This document shows, piece after piece, positions 28,457 to 41,210 of a DNA stretch of 64,000 nt. The notes under the pieces are model-generated. The model was not told the origin of the DNA and did no database searches. It was given only the letters and a program-made list of their open reading frames with translations. Made by a program: the position numbers and the translations under genes. This DNA comes from Diploscapter coronatus (taxonomy: Eukaryota > Nematoda > Chromadorea > Rhabditida > Rhabditidae), in assembly GCA_964036155.1 (NCBI GenBank), contig OZ038422.1:43795201-43859200 (forward strand). The letters run 5' to 3'. The stretch's first letter is position 1; each line of letters opens with the position of its first letter.

Positions 28457-31400
28457 TTATTCGTTGAACCGTCGCATGCTGATGATTTGCTGCAGAGCTG
28501 GCACGCTCCCGCTAATGAACAGCTCCAAGGTCTTGCTGAAATTATTTCAATCTAAGCGAAGTTTATTATTAAAATAAACTCATCAGAACTTCGATAGAAG
28601 TCTCATAGGAAAAATTTTAGATGCATGGAATTTTTATGAATAAAGTCTAAAAATTGTATTCTTTTAGTAATAGTTCCTAGTGCTGAAAAAAAAACTAACT
28701 GAAAGGCCAATTTGATGGAGTCGAGATGTCTGACAGTTCTGCCCGGATTGTGCCCGTCGAAAGGGTCTTGAATACACACCACGTGGCCTGTGTGGCCTTT
28801 CTCGTCCCTCGTCATGTAGTCCTTCCTCAAATTACAGGAATTCTTTTTGCCAATTTGGAAAAAAATAATTGCAATATTTGCATCATTACGAGTGATATAG
28901 GATAGGAGTAGAGTGTGATAGAGAAACGATTCTTTCGACATACTATTTCGAAGGCAACAATGCAGCTGCTGCACCTACTTTTTCAGCTTATCATTCTGCT
29001 CAATGAATGTCAGAAAAAGCGTAATTGTAGTAAAATATTATATCAAAAAGAATGAGATGAATGAAATCGTCAAACATAAATTTTGAAATGAACATGATAT
29101 CTGTTACGAATTATCGACGAGGAATTTAATAATAAAATATGACAAGATTGAAATGCATGAACAATTGAAAAAATGCTTTCTTTGAATCATTTCTTATTTT
29201 CCGATTATCCAACCTGTAAGTAGCGCTGTTCCTGTCCCTCCTCGTGGCAGCAGGGATGTCGATGTAGTTGAGTTTGAAGTCGAAATTAGTATAATAGAAG
29301 AGGAATTTAACGAACAGAGTCGACACCAGGTCGTAGTTCTTCTCGCGTTCTGCAGTCATTTCATACTCTTAGAAATTATAGCCTTTTTAATTTGACTATT
29401 TTTATCTTATTTACTGCGAAAAGAATAGTTGGAAATTATCATGTTTCAGTGATAAATTATCGAAATTTACCAAGTACAGCACATGAAAAAATGCGAGTTT
29501 AAAATTATCCTATATTTGTTTACACACAACACTGAGTTTCTAATTTTAAAAACAAATACGAAAAAGTATTCTTACGAAATCCTTTGCTAATATGCTGTGG
29601 GGAAACATCGGACAGAGAAGCGCTGAAGTCGATGAATTCGGGATTCACCTGGCCACCCGCAAATGCATCTGGAATTCGAAATATTGGGAAGAAAGGATAA
29701 ACACTTTAGTAGTTTGTATTCTTTGAATGTAATAGTCGCTCGATGAAACTTTCAAATAATGCATCTCTATAGAGTCGTTGAATTTCAGTAATTTGGTTCT
29801 TTGTAAAAGTCGAGCATAATAGCCAATTAATTTTAAGGATTACCTGGATGAATACTCTGCAGATTGGGTAGAACAGGGGGGTACACCCCGCAGTGCATGA
29901 AGTGGAGAACGAGCAGAGTGAGGCCGTAGCTGTTGAAGCCACCTCCCTTCGGGTTCTTCACGCCTGTAGCCGAAGCCCACTTCTTCACCAGGGCTGTCAA
30001 CTGGGCAAAACGCTCATCCAGACTGAAATAATAAAAATCGATTGAAATCAAACTAAAAAAACAACACATTTTCATAGGTATTATGGACCATTTGTGATTG
30101 TTGCGGTATCGTTACATGAAAAATTTGTACAATCAGAAAGTAAGGATAAGAATATGAAATACTCGTTAAATCTTTGTCTAACATTGCGAATATTTGATGT
30201 TGCTAGTTTCGTTTTTTGTGTGAAAATGAATAAATTTATGCCTACAGGCAATAATGCCTAAGCAAATGACTGTTGTGGAGACTCGACACGAAAGGGTCCG
30301 AAGTGAAGGCCAAATCGCATTCGATGCCCTCTCTCGTGACCATCTTCAGAATTGGAATCTGAAAGTGAAGAAGGTGAAAGCCATTCATTCTCTCTGAAAA
30401 TGCTTACATTTCCACAGACGAATTCGACGGACTGAACGAGTTGGCTGTATTTGGTGCCGAGGAGGATGGCCCTGACGATGCGGAGCACATTGAAGGAACC
30501 TCTGGGAGAAAAAGAAATTTGCTTCGAATAAAGGGCCTTTTGTATTTTTCATGGACAATTTCATTTCTCTACCCTCCCTTACGACAAAACTCGCTGACAA
30601 ATATATGAGTACCGAAAATGCTATTTATGAAATTGCGAAAAAAAAATTACAAAACATGTTCTAGCAATAAGCTCACTCGCTTCTAGCTGCCTTGTCATCC
30701 TGTTCGTTCTTGTAGAATCGCTCAGCCATGGGGCATACGAGAGTCAGATCGAGGTCTGAATTGCGAGTGCCCATCGACGTGATCGACGAGCCGGACGGGT
30801 AGATCTCGAATTCTTCGAATTCCTGCAAGTCATCATCTCTGTTTAGGTAGGATGCAATGCAACGAGTATAGGATTTCTGACGAAATGATAGATGATGTAT
30901 GACAGAAGATTTTCATCATCATAAAGTTATGGTTCTAATCAGGGCTGTAAATTTTTGACACGGTCGTATTATGTGACACGGCATGATATAACAGCTAGAA
31001 ACGGAGAAAATAACGTATCAAAAAACTGCAGCCCTGATCCTAATGACAGATGAAGAAATATCGTGAAGCAAAAACCTACGGTGTACTCCTTGATTGCGTC
31101 GTACAAATCCTGACGGAATTTCATTTTTGCGAGGAACTCTTCCTTCGGCTGAAATGAGAATATTTTCGACTTATGTCTCTACTTTTGTGGCATGATGAAT
31201 TTCTGTGCAAACAGCGAGCAACTCGATGAAATAGCGCGAATTTACAGTGACCCACTTTCTAACTGAATATTATTTCGGTTGGAAACAAGGTTCACCAAAT
31301 ATATGCTGAAAAATGACGAATGACAACTAAAGTCCATCATCAACCTGTCTCTCGTCCTCGTACATGGCGACAATTTCGAAGTGCAGCTTCTCCATCTCCG

Positions 31401-32049
31401 GGCTGTTTTGACACCTCTCATCATTATGCCTAAATTTGGTTTTGTTGGCATTTTAGCCACTATAAACATTTAGTTTTCGATGTTAAAATGCAATACTCAG
31501 TAAATGATGATAAAACTAGTGACACATGCTGACTACATGACGTTTCCATTTTTATCAATGGAACTCGGAAACGAACTTTCGAAGTCTTAAATCGATCGAT
31601 TGCCTATATGAAGCTGAATCTGCCAATATGGTCCGTATTGCTTTCCAATCGATAACGACAATAGCGATTGTTTCATTATCTACTTAGGAATTCAGGACTG
31701 TACCATGAAATATCTCAGCTCTCGTGAATAGCGTTGAAAATTGACGTAGATAAGAACGGTCACAAACTAATGAACTAACAAAAATAAGTTGAACCCAATC
31801 TTTCACCATCATAACATCTTTTCCGAAACCTATCTTGAATGACTTACGGAAATTGATGACGATAGTGAGCGATGAGATCCTCGTAGGCGTGTGTCTGAGT
31901 GAGCTGCTGGTTTCTATGGATTCGTTCCTTCAATCGAACATCCATCTCTGTCACATAATCTGATGGAAGCATTTGCGATAAATAAACAAGTTAGAATCAG
32001 AATAGCTGGTATTAGATACGAAACTCAGGTGATGTCCAACACCTCTCAT
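28457..32049 (-). CDS. Cid1/TUT-type terminal nucleotidyltransferase, probably uridylyl-specific
   Basis: 12 coding segments, 412 residues: 32049-32043, 31959-31848, 31429-31345, 31148-31080, 30822-30677, 30501-30408, 30358-30246, 30022-29844, 29668-29576, 29349-29214, 28825-28700, 28535-28457. The enzyme family adds untemplated nucleotides to RNA 3' ends. The polymerase-beta-like signature is present (GSSITSMGTRNSDLDL), as is the third Asp in GIECDLAF. LLRHYCLLDERFAQL, NSYGLTLLVLHFM, YPPVLPNLQ and CIQDPFDGHNPGRTV follow the GLD-2/TUT layout. The loop GHN-GR carries His where Cid1 and TUTs have the His linked to UTP choice; GLD-2 poly(A) polymerases lack it. The start is MR with a split third codon; a trans-splice acceptor lies 16 nt upstream. 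There is no zinc finger and no second domain. C. elegans PUP/CDE-1-like function is inference. Confidence 0.88.
30938..31038. mobile_element. hAT-like MITE in an intron
   Basis: Ends ATCAGGGCTG (30938-30947) and CAGCCCTGAT (31029-31038) are inverted. Pairing continues imperfectly for about 25 bp per arm. Outside CAGGG...CCCTG the 8-nt flanks GTTCTAAT and ATCCTAAT agree at 6 of 8 positions, like a decayed hAT target duplication. Confidence 0.6.
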
Positions 32050-32065
32050 AGCCAAAACAATTCTC

Positions 32066-32179
32066 CTGAAAAAATTACGAAAATTTATCAATCGGAAGGG
32101 AATAGCTAATAAGAAAATAACTTCGCAACGAAACTCAACAAATAAAACCCGTAAAATGACAATATTCGAAGGAATTCTG
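32066..32179 (-). promoter_or_regulatory. intercistronic region with SL-type acceptor (candidate operon junction)
   Basis: The INTS4 stop codon ends at 32180, and the minus-strand acceptor AATTTTTTCAG ends at 32066, 114 nt later. The nucleotidyltransferase ATG follows 16 nt after that. The spacing equals that of C. elegans operon intercistronic regions (about 100 nt). A U-rich stretch (GTTTTATTTGTTGAGTTT) lies inside. No perfect AATAAA is visible. Confidence 0.6.
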
Positions 32180-35100
32180 TTAGATTTTAGTGAGAGGATG
32201 AACTCGGAGTCGGACAGAGGCGAATCTGGCTTTGGTGGGCGAGTCGAAGAGCGGAACGGGCGTGAGGGCTGACTTGATCGGCTCGGGCAGTAGGAGCACG
32301 AACAGCAGACGGATCTCGGCTGACGAGAGCCACGAACGGGGAGATGACAGCATCGCCTGGAATGTGGATGATGAATTAGTTGAGTGATTGAAATGCAGCA
32401 GAATTGCCATTCATCGAATTACTTATTTGTGGTCATTGTTTCCATGCCTTGTCATTTCAACTGGAAACAGTTCAAGTTGAGGTTAACCCGAAAGTCAGTC
32501 AGCCAGTTGAATTCATGTTGAGTGTCATTTTCATCAAATGCACAAGTTCAGATTTTCGTTTCCTCTTATTTATTTTATCGAGAAAGAAAATGGAAAATTT
32601 TCATCAAGTCTTTCAAGCGTAAAATAAAAATATGCAAAATCAAACCTTTGTATTGAGAATAGTCAAATGCTGGTCCGGCTTTCTTTCGAATTCTGAATTT
32701 CTCGGTCGATAGTACGAGACTGTCTCGTCTGGATATTCGATCTGAAAGTTTGATTCTTTTCAATTTCCTTGCTAAATGAATAAATTAACAGACCATAATA
32801 TGCAAATGGGCGAGATCGGCCTCAGTGAGGTTGTGGAGCTGAGCGATAATTGGAATGGAGCGAGGCAGACCGGCCACGAACTTGACTACAGTCTCCAGGG
32901 CTCGGTCCTTGTTCGGTTCGATCACCTAACATTCAGGCACTATTTTTGAAATTACTGTAGAACACAACTGATATGCGTTGTGGTGTCGTGGGGACGTCAG
33001 CTATCTTTTCCGGCGCTTGATTCTTACTCTAGTCTTACTCCTTATCCTTAACTCTTAACTAAGCGCACATTCTTACAGCATCATGAGATATAGTAGTTGC
33101 CATTCAGCAGTAGACTAGCTGGCAATTCGAAAATGGCACAATGTTGCAACTTGAAGAGATAGCATGTAAAATTGACTTTTACATCTTGGGCGTCAAAATT
33201 TACTTGACGCTGAGAAATACACAATGATCATTCAAGCGCTTTTGTCTTTCATAAATTGGAAACGAACATACCTCTGCCCACTTGGCTTGAATTTTGGGAA
33301 TATCCGGAACAGTGTTGGGCATGATTGGGGAGTACTTATTGAGATACCCAGACAGTGTCTGAAAAGTGAGGATCTTCTTGCTGTCGACCTCCGCGAGGCT
33401 GTCGCCTGCAGAGATGTGCTGTTCGATTGCGTTCGACAGGGGCACGCCGTTAGAGGAAGTCGAGCACTGGCATTGCGACCAACCTCTGGAAATATTGGTT
33501 TTCTTGTGAATTTTGAAAAGTGAAATTATAAAAGGTATTTGTAACTCGAATTTGATTCATACCCATACTTGTAAAGATACATCTTTTGCAGAAAGTTGCA
33601 TACGAAAAGAACTGGATGAGATTTACAGAATGTTTAAAAGAAAAAAAGCATACGCCCTAGCGATCTCTAATTCATCAGCAATTTCATCGAGAACTTCTGC
33701 ATAGGAATTTGGATCGCAGCCGAGTTTGGCGCAGGCAGCCAGAAGTCGAATGAAGAAGCGACACTCGATCAGGAAACTGCTCATTTCGGGGGGAATGTGC
33801 GAGAATTGATGCTCTACGTTCAGCAGGTTGCGCTGTTCCTGAAAAATAACGCATATAAGATATTGTGGAGTTCGACTACATGATAAAATGAGAAATATCG
33901 TCGGATTTTGATCATTTCGCGAATGCACATTATCTGTCGATATTTCTTATGGAAAAGATAAGAAATTGTCGTAAAATAATGTTTATGTGTGCGCAGGCGA
34001 AATGGTCATTCATTCAAACCTTCAAAATTCGATGTTTCTCATTTTCATCAACTAGTTAGACGCTCAGGATATTATTCGGGATAGGTAGGCAGTTTATCAA
34101 GTATCTTTCAAAATAATTGTATAGATGCCACTTGGGTTGGAAAAGTCGAAGATTGGAATGTTGTATAGCAAATTCAGTTCGTTAGACAGAAACAGTATTA
34201 TGAAAATACAGGATTTTTGGCTGTTCTTCGTCCTTCAAGATCTCAGAACCTGGCTATAAATTATACAGATTCATTTGTTGCGAAGGCATGACGATTATTT
34301 TCAAAACATCGAACCTCTTCGACCAAATAGCCTATGTCCGCGAGTTCATCGTTGGTTCCACAGAGGACGATCTGAGTGAGGGTGTCACAGGATGCACAGA
34401 TGCTGCACAGCGAGGCCACGAATCTGCACGAACCAGACAGCAACGAGTTGAATTCCGCTATTGCGTTTACGTCTCTGAAAAACATGCAGTTCATCGTTAC
34501 ACACTCTGTACAACACGCACATTTTAGACATTTGTAGTTTTCTGTGCAAAAGTGGATGTAATATATAAAAATGTTCTTCAAAGATGGGAATTTGCTAGTT
34601 CAGGGACCAATAAGATTAATGAAGAGAGAAGAACTAACTGTGAGATGAGTCTCCTCAGGTTGTTTCTATTGGCACTGTGCAGTTCAGTCTCTGTCTCCCT
34701 CAGTCTTTCATACGTTCTCTCCATCAGCTCCGCATTCTCCTGCGTCTGTTTGTCAATTTCTTCGGCAGATTTCAGTTTCGGCGCCAAAACATTCACCAAA
34801 TTGTTCCTGCCATTTTCATCTATAGCCTGAAATAGGGAGTTGAGTGAAATTCAGTTTAGAAATTATGCAGTGACGAATTGACGAAATTAATAATCAGAGA
34901 TAAAAAGAGGATAAGTCAACTTGAAATTGTATAAGAAATGCGACGTTTCGTCATTTTGTCACGATGTCGATTGGTTTTAAAATCAAGATGAGACAGAATT
35001 CTAAATATGGTAGTTTTGATTAAAAAATTCATTTCCATTTCCGATTTTTGTGATCCCATTTCTATCATGCTCATGATTCAAACGAGTCGACATACAGGAA

Positions 35101-38100
35101 AATGTACCTTGATTGGCTCAACAAGATTGGGCGAAGAGGAGCGAAGGAAGAAGTAGTGCCGAATGACGTATTTGGGCAGCAGAGCTGTAATCGGCTCGTA
35201 CACACTCGCTCCGTTCAGTACCAGGATAAGCTTGGCTATGTCTGGAAGGAGTCAAATCACGTTGACAAGAATCAGAAAATAGAATAAATCAAGTAATGGG
35301 AATTATGATTGCAAGGGCAAATTATGACTAGTGAAATGTAGAGCCGTAAAATAATCGAAAATGAAATACAAGACTCAAAAGCAAAGAAGGAAATCATTCG
35401 AATATGATCATGATCACCATTTTCAAAATGTCTCCGAACAGATAAATTCTTCTTCAATTGTTTTTTTAGATTAATTCGATCTTCTTTCAATGTTAACAAT
35501 AGATTGCAACTCACAGAAGACATCATCGATAGGCCTTTCCTGCGGCTCAAAGACAGGTTCCAAGTCGAGTAGTTCTGTGACAATCGCGTGCACCTGCACT
35601 CCGTGGTTACGCCCGATGCAGCTAAAGCATCTGCAAGCCAATGAGAATGAATTACCGCGCATATTCTCGATCATACTTGTAAATATCCTCCTTGTCATTG
35701 GGGAATCTTTGTAGACAGTTGAGCAGCGATTTGGTGCAGAGTTTGAGGCAGTCAGAGTCGGCGAATTCGGCCTTCGAAAGGAGATCACGCATGGCTTGGC
35801 GAGACTGCGGCATTGCATCCTGAAGCATGCTTTCATATGAAAAGAAATTAGCCTTTTTCTTATTAGTTCATGTTCCTCCAAGTGTATTTTTGTAAATTCA
35901 CTAGCGTGATATGAAAGGAAAAGGAAGAAAACTAGCATAGGAAAAATATGATGAATGGTAAATCGCGTTGTTTTTTCAGTGAATAAACATGAGTTTGTAC
36001 AACTTGATCTGCTCACTGTCCTTTCAAATGTTCAAATGAAATTTAGCAAGGCGTCCAAAATGCTTACATCGAGGCATTTGAGAATGACTTCAAGTTGCTC
36101 CTTGGTCAGCTGGCCGTGCACAATCAGAGGAGTCAGTGCACGAATCGAATCTAGTCGAACCTGAAATTCTCTGAATCAGCATTTTCAGAAAAAAAAAATC
36201 GCTGCACCTCAGATATTTCATCGTTGAACATATCTGCCAAGTGATCCAAAGCAGTGATCGCGAATGAGGGACGGAAGGCTGCCAACTTGCCGAGGGAATA
36301 GACTGCCGCTCGACGCACAGCTGAAAATGATCATGCTCAAAGGCGAATAGGACACATTAGGGGATGTGCGTTTCCATATTACATTTGAATTCAGTTGAAA
36401 AGTCGAACTGAATAATAACGAGCAGTCCATTGTTTTTTTTTTTCGAAAAGTAAAAAACGTGAAAATCTTTTCCTTCAATTTCTTTCTAGCAACTTTACGC
36501 TATTTTTTCGTGGCAATAATTTCACAAAATTTCATACACACAAATATATGTAGAAACGTTAGTCATCATTTTTCTCTAAATTTAGCTAATTCCGAATAGC
36601 CTTACACATGAACTCGTCTTCGAGAGCAGAAACAAATGCCCCGCAAGCGCCTTGAGGAATGATCGCATCGTCATCTGTCTGGTCGGAAACGGGCAGCTGA
36701 GGCGCAGGGGCATGCAGCTCCTTGCCGCGCGACCACTCACTTGCTGCTTCTCTGGAGTGAACAAAATGATTAGATAGCGTTTGGAAATTACTATATATGA
36801 CGGAGGGTATTTAAAAAAAAAAAACTGATGAAGTGTCGCCTAGTTAAACCCTCCGTCATATAGCTGTTGTCATATCGCTTTCATTTCGAAACAGATTTAC
36901 TGTGTATTTCATGAATATGTAGTTCTTTAACAGAACTCTCCGAAACGCGAGTCACATTTGGACCAGTAGAAAAGTAATGCGCATATTGCAAGAGAAAACG
37001 AAAACATCTCTTTCGCTTCTAAATATGACACAATACTTTTCTGTGGGGACGAGCTGCGTTTTGAAGACGTTTTTCTTTAGAAATTATTTCGAAAAATAGA
37101 ACATTTCAAAGCGAATGAAATATCCATCAAGTGGGCTATGTTTTCAGAAACAAATTACACGAATCTCACCGTTGCCTCTCCCTCCTATTCTGATCCCTGG
37201 CCGACCATCTGTTCGGTCTCTGTCTTCCGTCCATTCTTGGATTGTGCTTCGAAATGGCGAACAGAGAATTCTGCAGCCTCTTTGGGGCATCCAGATCTGT
37301 CTGAAATTCCGGTTTCCTTCACTTGGCATTCGAAACTCATCCTACCTTCAAAGTAGCCATGAGTTTCTTGTCGAGTGTCTGGTCGAGAAATGCATCAGAA
37401 ACGTGCTCCAATTTGCCCAATGTTACTGCAGCCTCTGTGCGAACTGACACCTGAAAAAATGAGAAGTCTTGGTCGAATTAATTCTGTCTCCTCTTTAATC
37501 TCACACTGAGAGAAATTAGAGTATGCACAAATACTCGTAGAGAAAAGGATAAAGAAAAGGTGTTTTCTTGACAAGAAGAAGAAATGCCCGCACTTTTTCT
37601 TTCATCTTTTCGATGAATGAAAGTGAGTTTCTACTGAGACCAAGAAAATAATCCGAGTTGTGCATGATATTTCAGAAGAAAGTAAACTTCAAAACAAGGG
37701 CATGAAAAGGAATAGAATGGTTTGTTAAACCTCCATATCATTGATGGCATTGCAGATGACGGAGAAGGCATCGTCGCACAGTCGCAATTGAGTCTCATTC
37801 CCCAACCCATAGGCACTGTTCACTAATCTGAACGACGAAAATCAGAAATGAATATCGTGAATGCCTCTAAAATCTGCTATAAATCAAAATGCGCCCCTGC
37901 CTAATCGAGATAAAATGAAAGTAGAAAATTGGTATGAGTCTGTAGACATCTAGAAGGGATTAAAATTTACCTATCTGGACGGCTATACTACCTACACAAG
38001 CTTTCTGACACCTGCTAGTGTTGAAACATAATAGAAAGATACTAAGGAAAGACTAAAAATTGGGGATAGGCGTGCCCTTGTAAGGGCTAAATTATGCCTA

Positions 38101-40571
38101 AATATTTCTACTCTGTTATGTAGATCTCATTCCCTCCTAAACATTTGTCAAATTTTTATCTTGTCCAATTTCGTAGGACCTAGATTTGGCAGGGACGAAT
38201 TGGGTTAGCATTGGAGCGCACTTTGATTTATAGCACGTTTTAGAGGAATTCGCGTTAGAGAAATGAACTGACTGATCAGGCATTCGATTGGCGAATGCGA
38301 GGAGAATTTGAATGCAGAGCAGACGGATGCCTCGATTCGAGTCCTTCATCAACTGAAAGCGGGGTAATTGGAAAAAAATCTATAGAAACTCATGTTTTTT
38401 TAAAGAATATAAATTTTGAAAAGATAAAAATCAGGAATATGACCACATTTCATAAAAAAATGGTATTATTGCTTAAAAATCTTTTGAACTAAAAAATATA
38501 AAACTAGAAATCGAAATATCAAGCTGTCAGGATTGGAGATTTAATTCGTACCGTAACAGCAGTGGAGTAAGAAGTGAGAGTGAGTGGAGCAGCCTTCTGG
38601 CAGAGCAGAAAGAGGCCGTCAACAGCAGCACGACGCACTCGCGAATCTCGGTCCGAGCAGAAACGGCACAGCATCGATTCCACCAGCGAAAATTCGGACG
38701 AATTGCGGCATTCTGCAAGGAAAGTATTAATATTTCAGGTCTATTTTGTCAAAGATAGTCGGAGGAAAGAAATGCGTTAAATCTAATTTATCTAAAGTTA
38801 TGCGAACTAATTCAGTCATTTCAAATTTGATTTCGTATGATTTTCTACTCCAGTAAAGTAGTGATTCTTACTTTTGAGTCCCGAAGTGACTTGGAATTGC
38901 AGAGCAGCGATGCGTCTCTGTGTATTGTTCGAGGAGCAGAGACTTCGATCGGCCGCGTGCTGGACTCTGAAACACATTGATATGGATGAGCAGAAAACGA
39001 GAGAGACGCACTTCCGTGGAAGAAGATTGACGTCGATGGCATCGCGCTCCATGGCCTCCACGAAGAACAACAAGAGACGAGAGTCCAGGGCAGCTCGATT
39101 CGACAGACTACAGTGGAAGACATTAAAAATTGAAGAGAATTTCTCTCTTCGAAATTTCGTAGTGAGCATGATTTGTATAGAAGTGAGACGTTTTGTAGCA
39201 AAGAAAGTCCTTGCTAATTTTTTTGTCACTAAACGTCCCACTTCTGCAAAGAGCGCTTAGTCTTAATTCTTAATTGCAAATCGCATCGCCTTTGTTACAA
39301 AACGTCCTACATCACAAATTTCTTTAGAAATGAAATTGAAGGTTCAAGTATTCTTTCCACTTTTTAATGAATAGAAATGACTCACGCATTTTCCTGTGCC
39401 TCAGAGGCAATGAGCAAATCGACGAGCCGCATCCACTGCTCGAGGTCTGCCCGCCTCATCGCACACAGGGCCATTCGCAGTGCCGTCAACGAGATTTGGT
39501 CGTATCTGAAGTCAGTCAGTCATTCTTTCTATTCGACCTACCATACGCCCATTTGTTTGGACTACCCGTTTTTTCTTCCACCAACCACCCTTCTTTACTC
39601 TCTGCTAAAAAGTGGATAGTCCGAGCAAGTGGGTGTGGGTAGTTGGAACAAAAGGCCGTCAGTCATAAATGCAGCAATATAAGCAGGAACGACAGACTTG
39701 GAGAGAAGAGCGACTTCGATGAGCTTGCGGATCACGTCCCAGGAATCGCCCGACAGAGTTGGCAGGTGCTCTGATTCGAACTCTCGAAGCAGACGAGTCG
39801 CCCTGCAAAAAGACAAGATACTTGGCAATTTCCAAAATAAATTTGGATCCTTGACATTTGCTCAGGTTAGGCTCAGCATAAGTTGAACCGACCGATTAAT
39901 CTCCCTGGTACCGATACGATTTTCATCGGAAATGACCGGGTCCGGCCGATCACGCTCATTTCCGGTGAAAAAATCATACTGGAATCGGGGAGACTAATCG
40001 GTTAATTGGAATTTTGCAATGGAGGCGGGATCGACCGGTTCAACTTACGCTGAGTTAAAGAGGCAACTGAGTAATTCCTGCCTTTCAGAAAATAAAAATG
40101 CATTGACAACATACATTTGCCTATCTGAATTCTCGAGTCTTGTCACGATTCGAGTCATCAAATCCAGCGATTTGTACTTCGAAAACCCAGCCTTCTTCTT
40201 TTCGTACGCTTCCTGAAATTTAGCAAACTTGACAAATATTTTACAATTATTAGGTGAAGTTGTTCACCTCGTTCAAGATTCTAGAAATGTTATGAACGAA
40301 CGAAAGGAATGCATATTATAGGTCTTTTTATTTTTAAATCTCAAAACCTAATTCTGAGTTTTTACAAGTTTCATTATCCATAAAAGGGAAATTTGATTGT
40401 CAGCAAACTTCTGGCGCGTACCACTTTTGGTCTCTTTGGAAGGGGAAGGACGATTTCGATCGAAGAAGAGGAAGAGGATTCGACCGGAGTGGGATAGGCC
40501 CGCTTGATGTTGCCTGTCGAGACTGTCGATACATTCCCCGACGACATCGTCTCGAATTGATCCACATCCAT
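32180..40571 (-). CDS. INTS4: Integrator complex subunit 4 (HEAT-repeat scaffold)
   Basis: 25 exons, 1071 residues: 40571-40422, 40212-40115, 40081-40049, 39802-39650, 39505-39386, 39107-39012, 38966-38872, 38712-38552, 38352-38273, 37827-37731, 37450-37346, 37300-37170, 36751-36606, 36320-36208, 36160-36068, 35819-35677, 35630-35515, 35241-35108, 34826-34639, 34474-34315, 33838-33654, 33485-33272, 32925-32794, 32741-32646, 32356-32180. INTS4 with INTS9 and INTS11 forms the RNA-cleaving module of Integrator, which ends snRNA and attenuated mRNA transcripts. Diagnostic matches to human INTS4: DAFLDQTLDKKLMATLK, QGACGAFVSALEDEF, VRRAAVYSLGKLAAF, ADMFNDEISEVRLDSIRAL, YIAKLILVLNGA and a C-terminal beta domain (VIEPNKD..., RSWLSSAEIRLLFVLLL). 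The N-terminal 50 residues are Ser-rich and unlike human. The acceptor at 40081 is AAG. A likely SL acceptor lies 7 nt before the ATG. Confidence 0.92.
33874..34062. mobile_element. foldback/MITE-like element, family B copy 2, in INTS4 intron
   Basis: Arms begin GACTACATGAT and end TAGTTAGAC, with inner pairing AAAATGAGAAA / TTTCTCATTTT. The right half matches 10695-10780 (Argonaute intron) along its length by eye. Confidence 0.65.
36794..36862. mobile_element. short foldback, family A-related, in INTS4 intron
   Basis: 15-bp perfect inverted ends (TATATGACGGAGGGT, ACCCTCCGTCATATA) flank an A-rich centre. The end sequence matches the copy at 19386-19488, and the right flank GCTGTTGTC matches the copy at 24239-24342. 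Confidence 0.6.
39872..40054. mobile_element. foldback element whose arm contains a 5' splice site
   Basis: Arms at 39872-39890 and 40036-40054 are inverted copies at 18 of 19 positions (CTCAGCATAAGTTGAACCG on the left). A second inner pair (39891-39904 with 39989-40002) matches at 13 of 14. The right arm, read on the minus strand, is the end of INTS4 exon 3 plus the donor GTAAGT of intron 3. Confidence 0.75.
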
Positions 40572-40578
40572 TTTCAAG

Positions 40579-41202
40579 CTAAAAAATAAAACTGAAAAAG
40601 AAACAAAAATACGAAAATTGACTAAGTTCAAAGCGAGAATCAGGAAGAAAACGTAGATTTTAGTCCTAACGTCACGATCTTGGCCTGGACGATAAGATGA
40701 AGCTCCAGATTCGAGGGAAAAGCTGAGAAAAACAAAGAAATTCGAAAATCGGCTAGTAGAAAGGTTTTTCGCTGCAACGCGAATTGCGCATTGACAGATA
40801 AACAGTGAGCGCCTTTCATTTCCCACAGTCTTCAACCTTCGCCTGAATTTTCGCGATTTACTGTTTGAATTTTAAAAATTCGAAGTCGAAGTACCTTCGA
40901 ACCTTGAAAAAAACGTTGAAGTTTTGGGTATTTCGAAGTCAAAATTTCGCGCAGCCCCGATCGGGGGAGAATTTAACGATTTCAACCTCGATATTTGCTA
41001 TGCCAGTGAGGAGGTTAGAAATTTTCATCACACTGTTTCTTATTAATGTTTGTTTTCGAAAAATGACACTACTTTCAGGTTTTTTTTTCAAGGAAAAATT
41101 AATGCAGATATTTTTGTTGGAAATTTTAGCATGATATAGTTTGACGTTTTCCCTCTATTTTGCAGAATCAAGTCTATTCCGAATAAATTGCATTATTTTC
41201 AG
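40579..41202. other. divergent intergenic region with SL-type acceptors at both ends
   Basis: On the minus strand TTTATTTTTTAG ends 7 nt before the INTS4 ATG. On the plus strand TTATTTTCAG ends at 41202, 8 nt before the ATG at 41211. Between them no coding exon is supported. Confidence 0.45.
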
Positions 41203-41210
41203 AGCACAGA

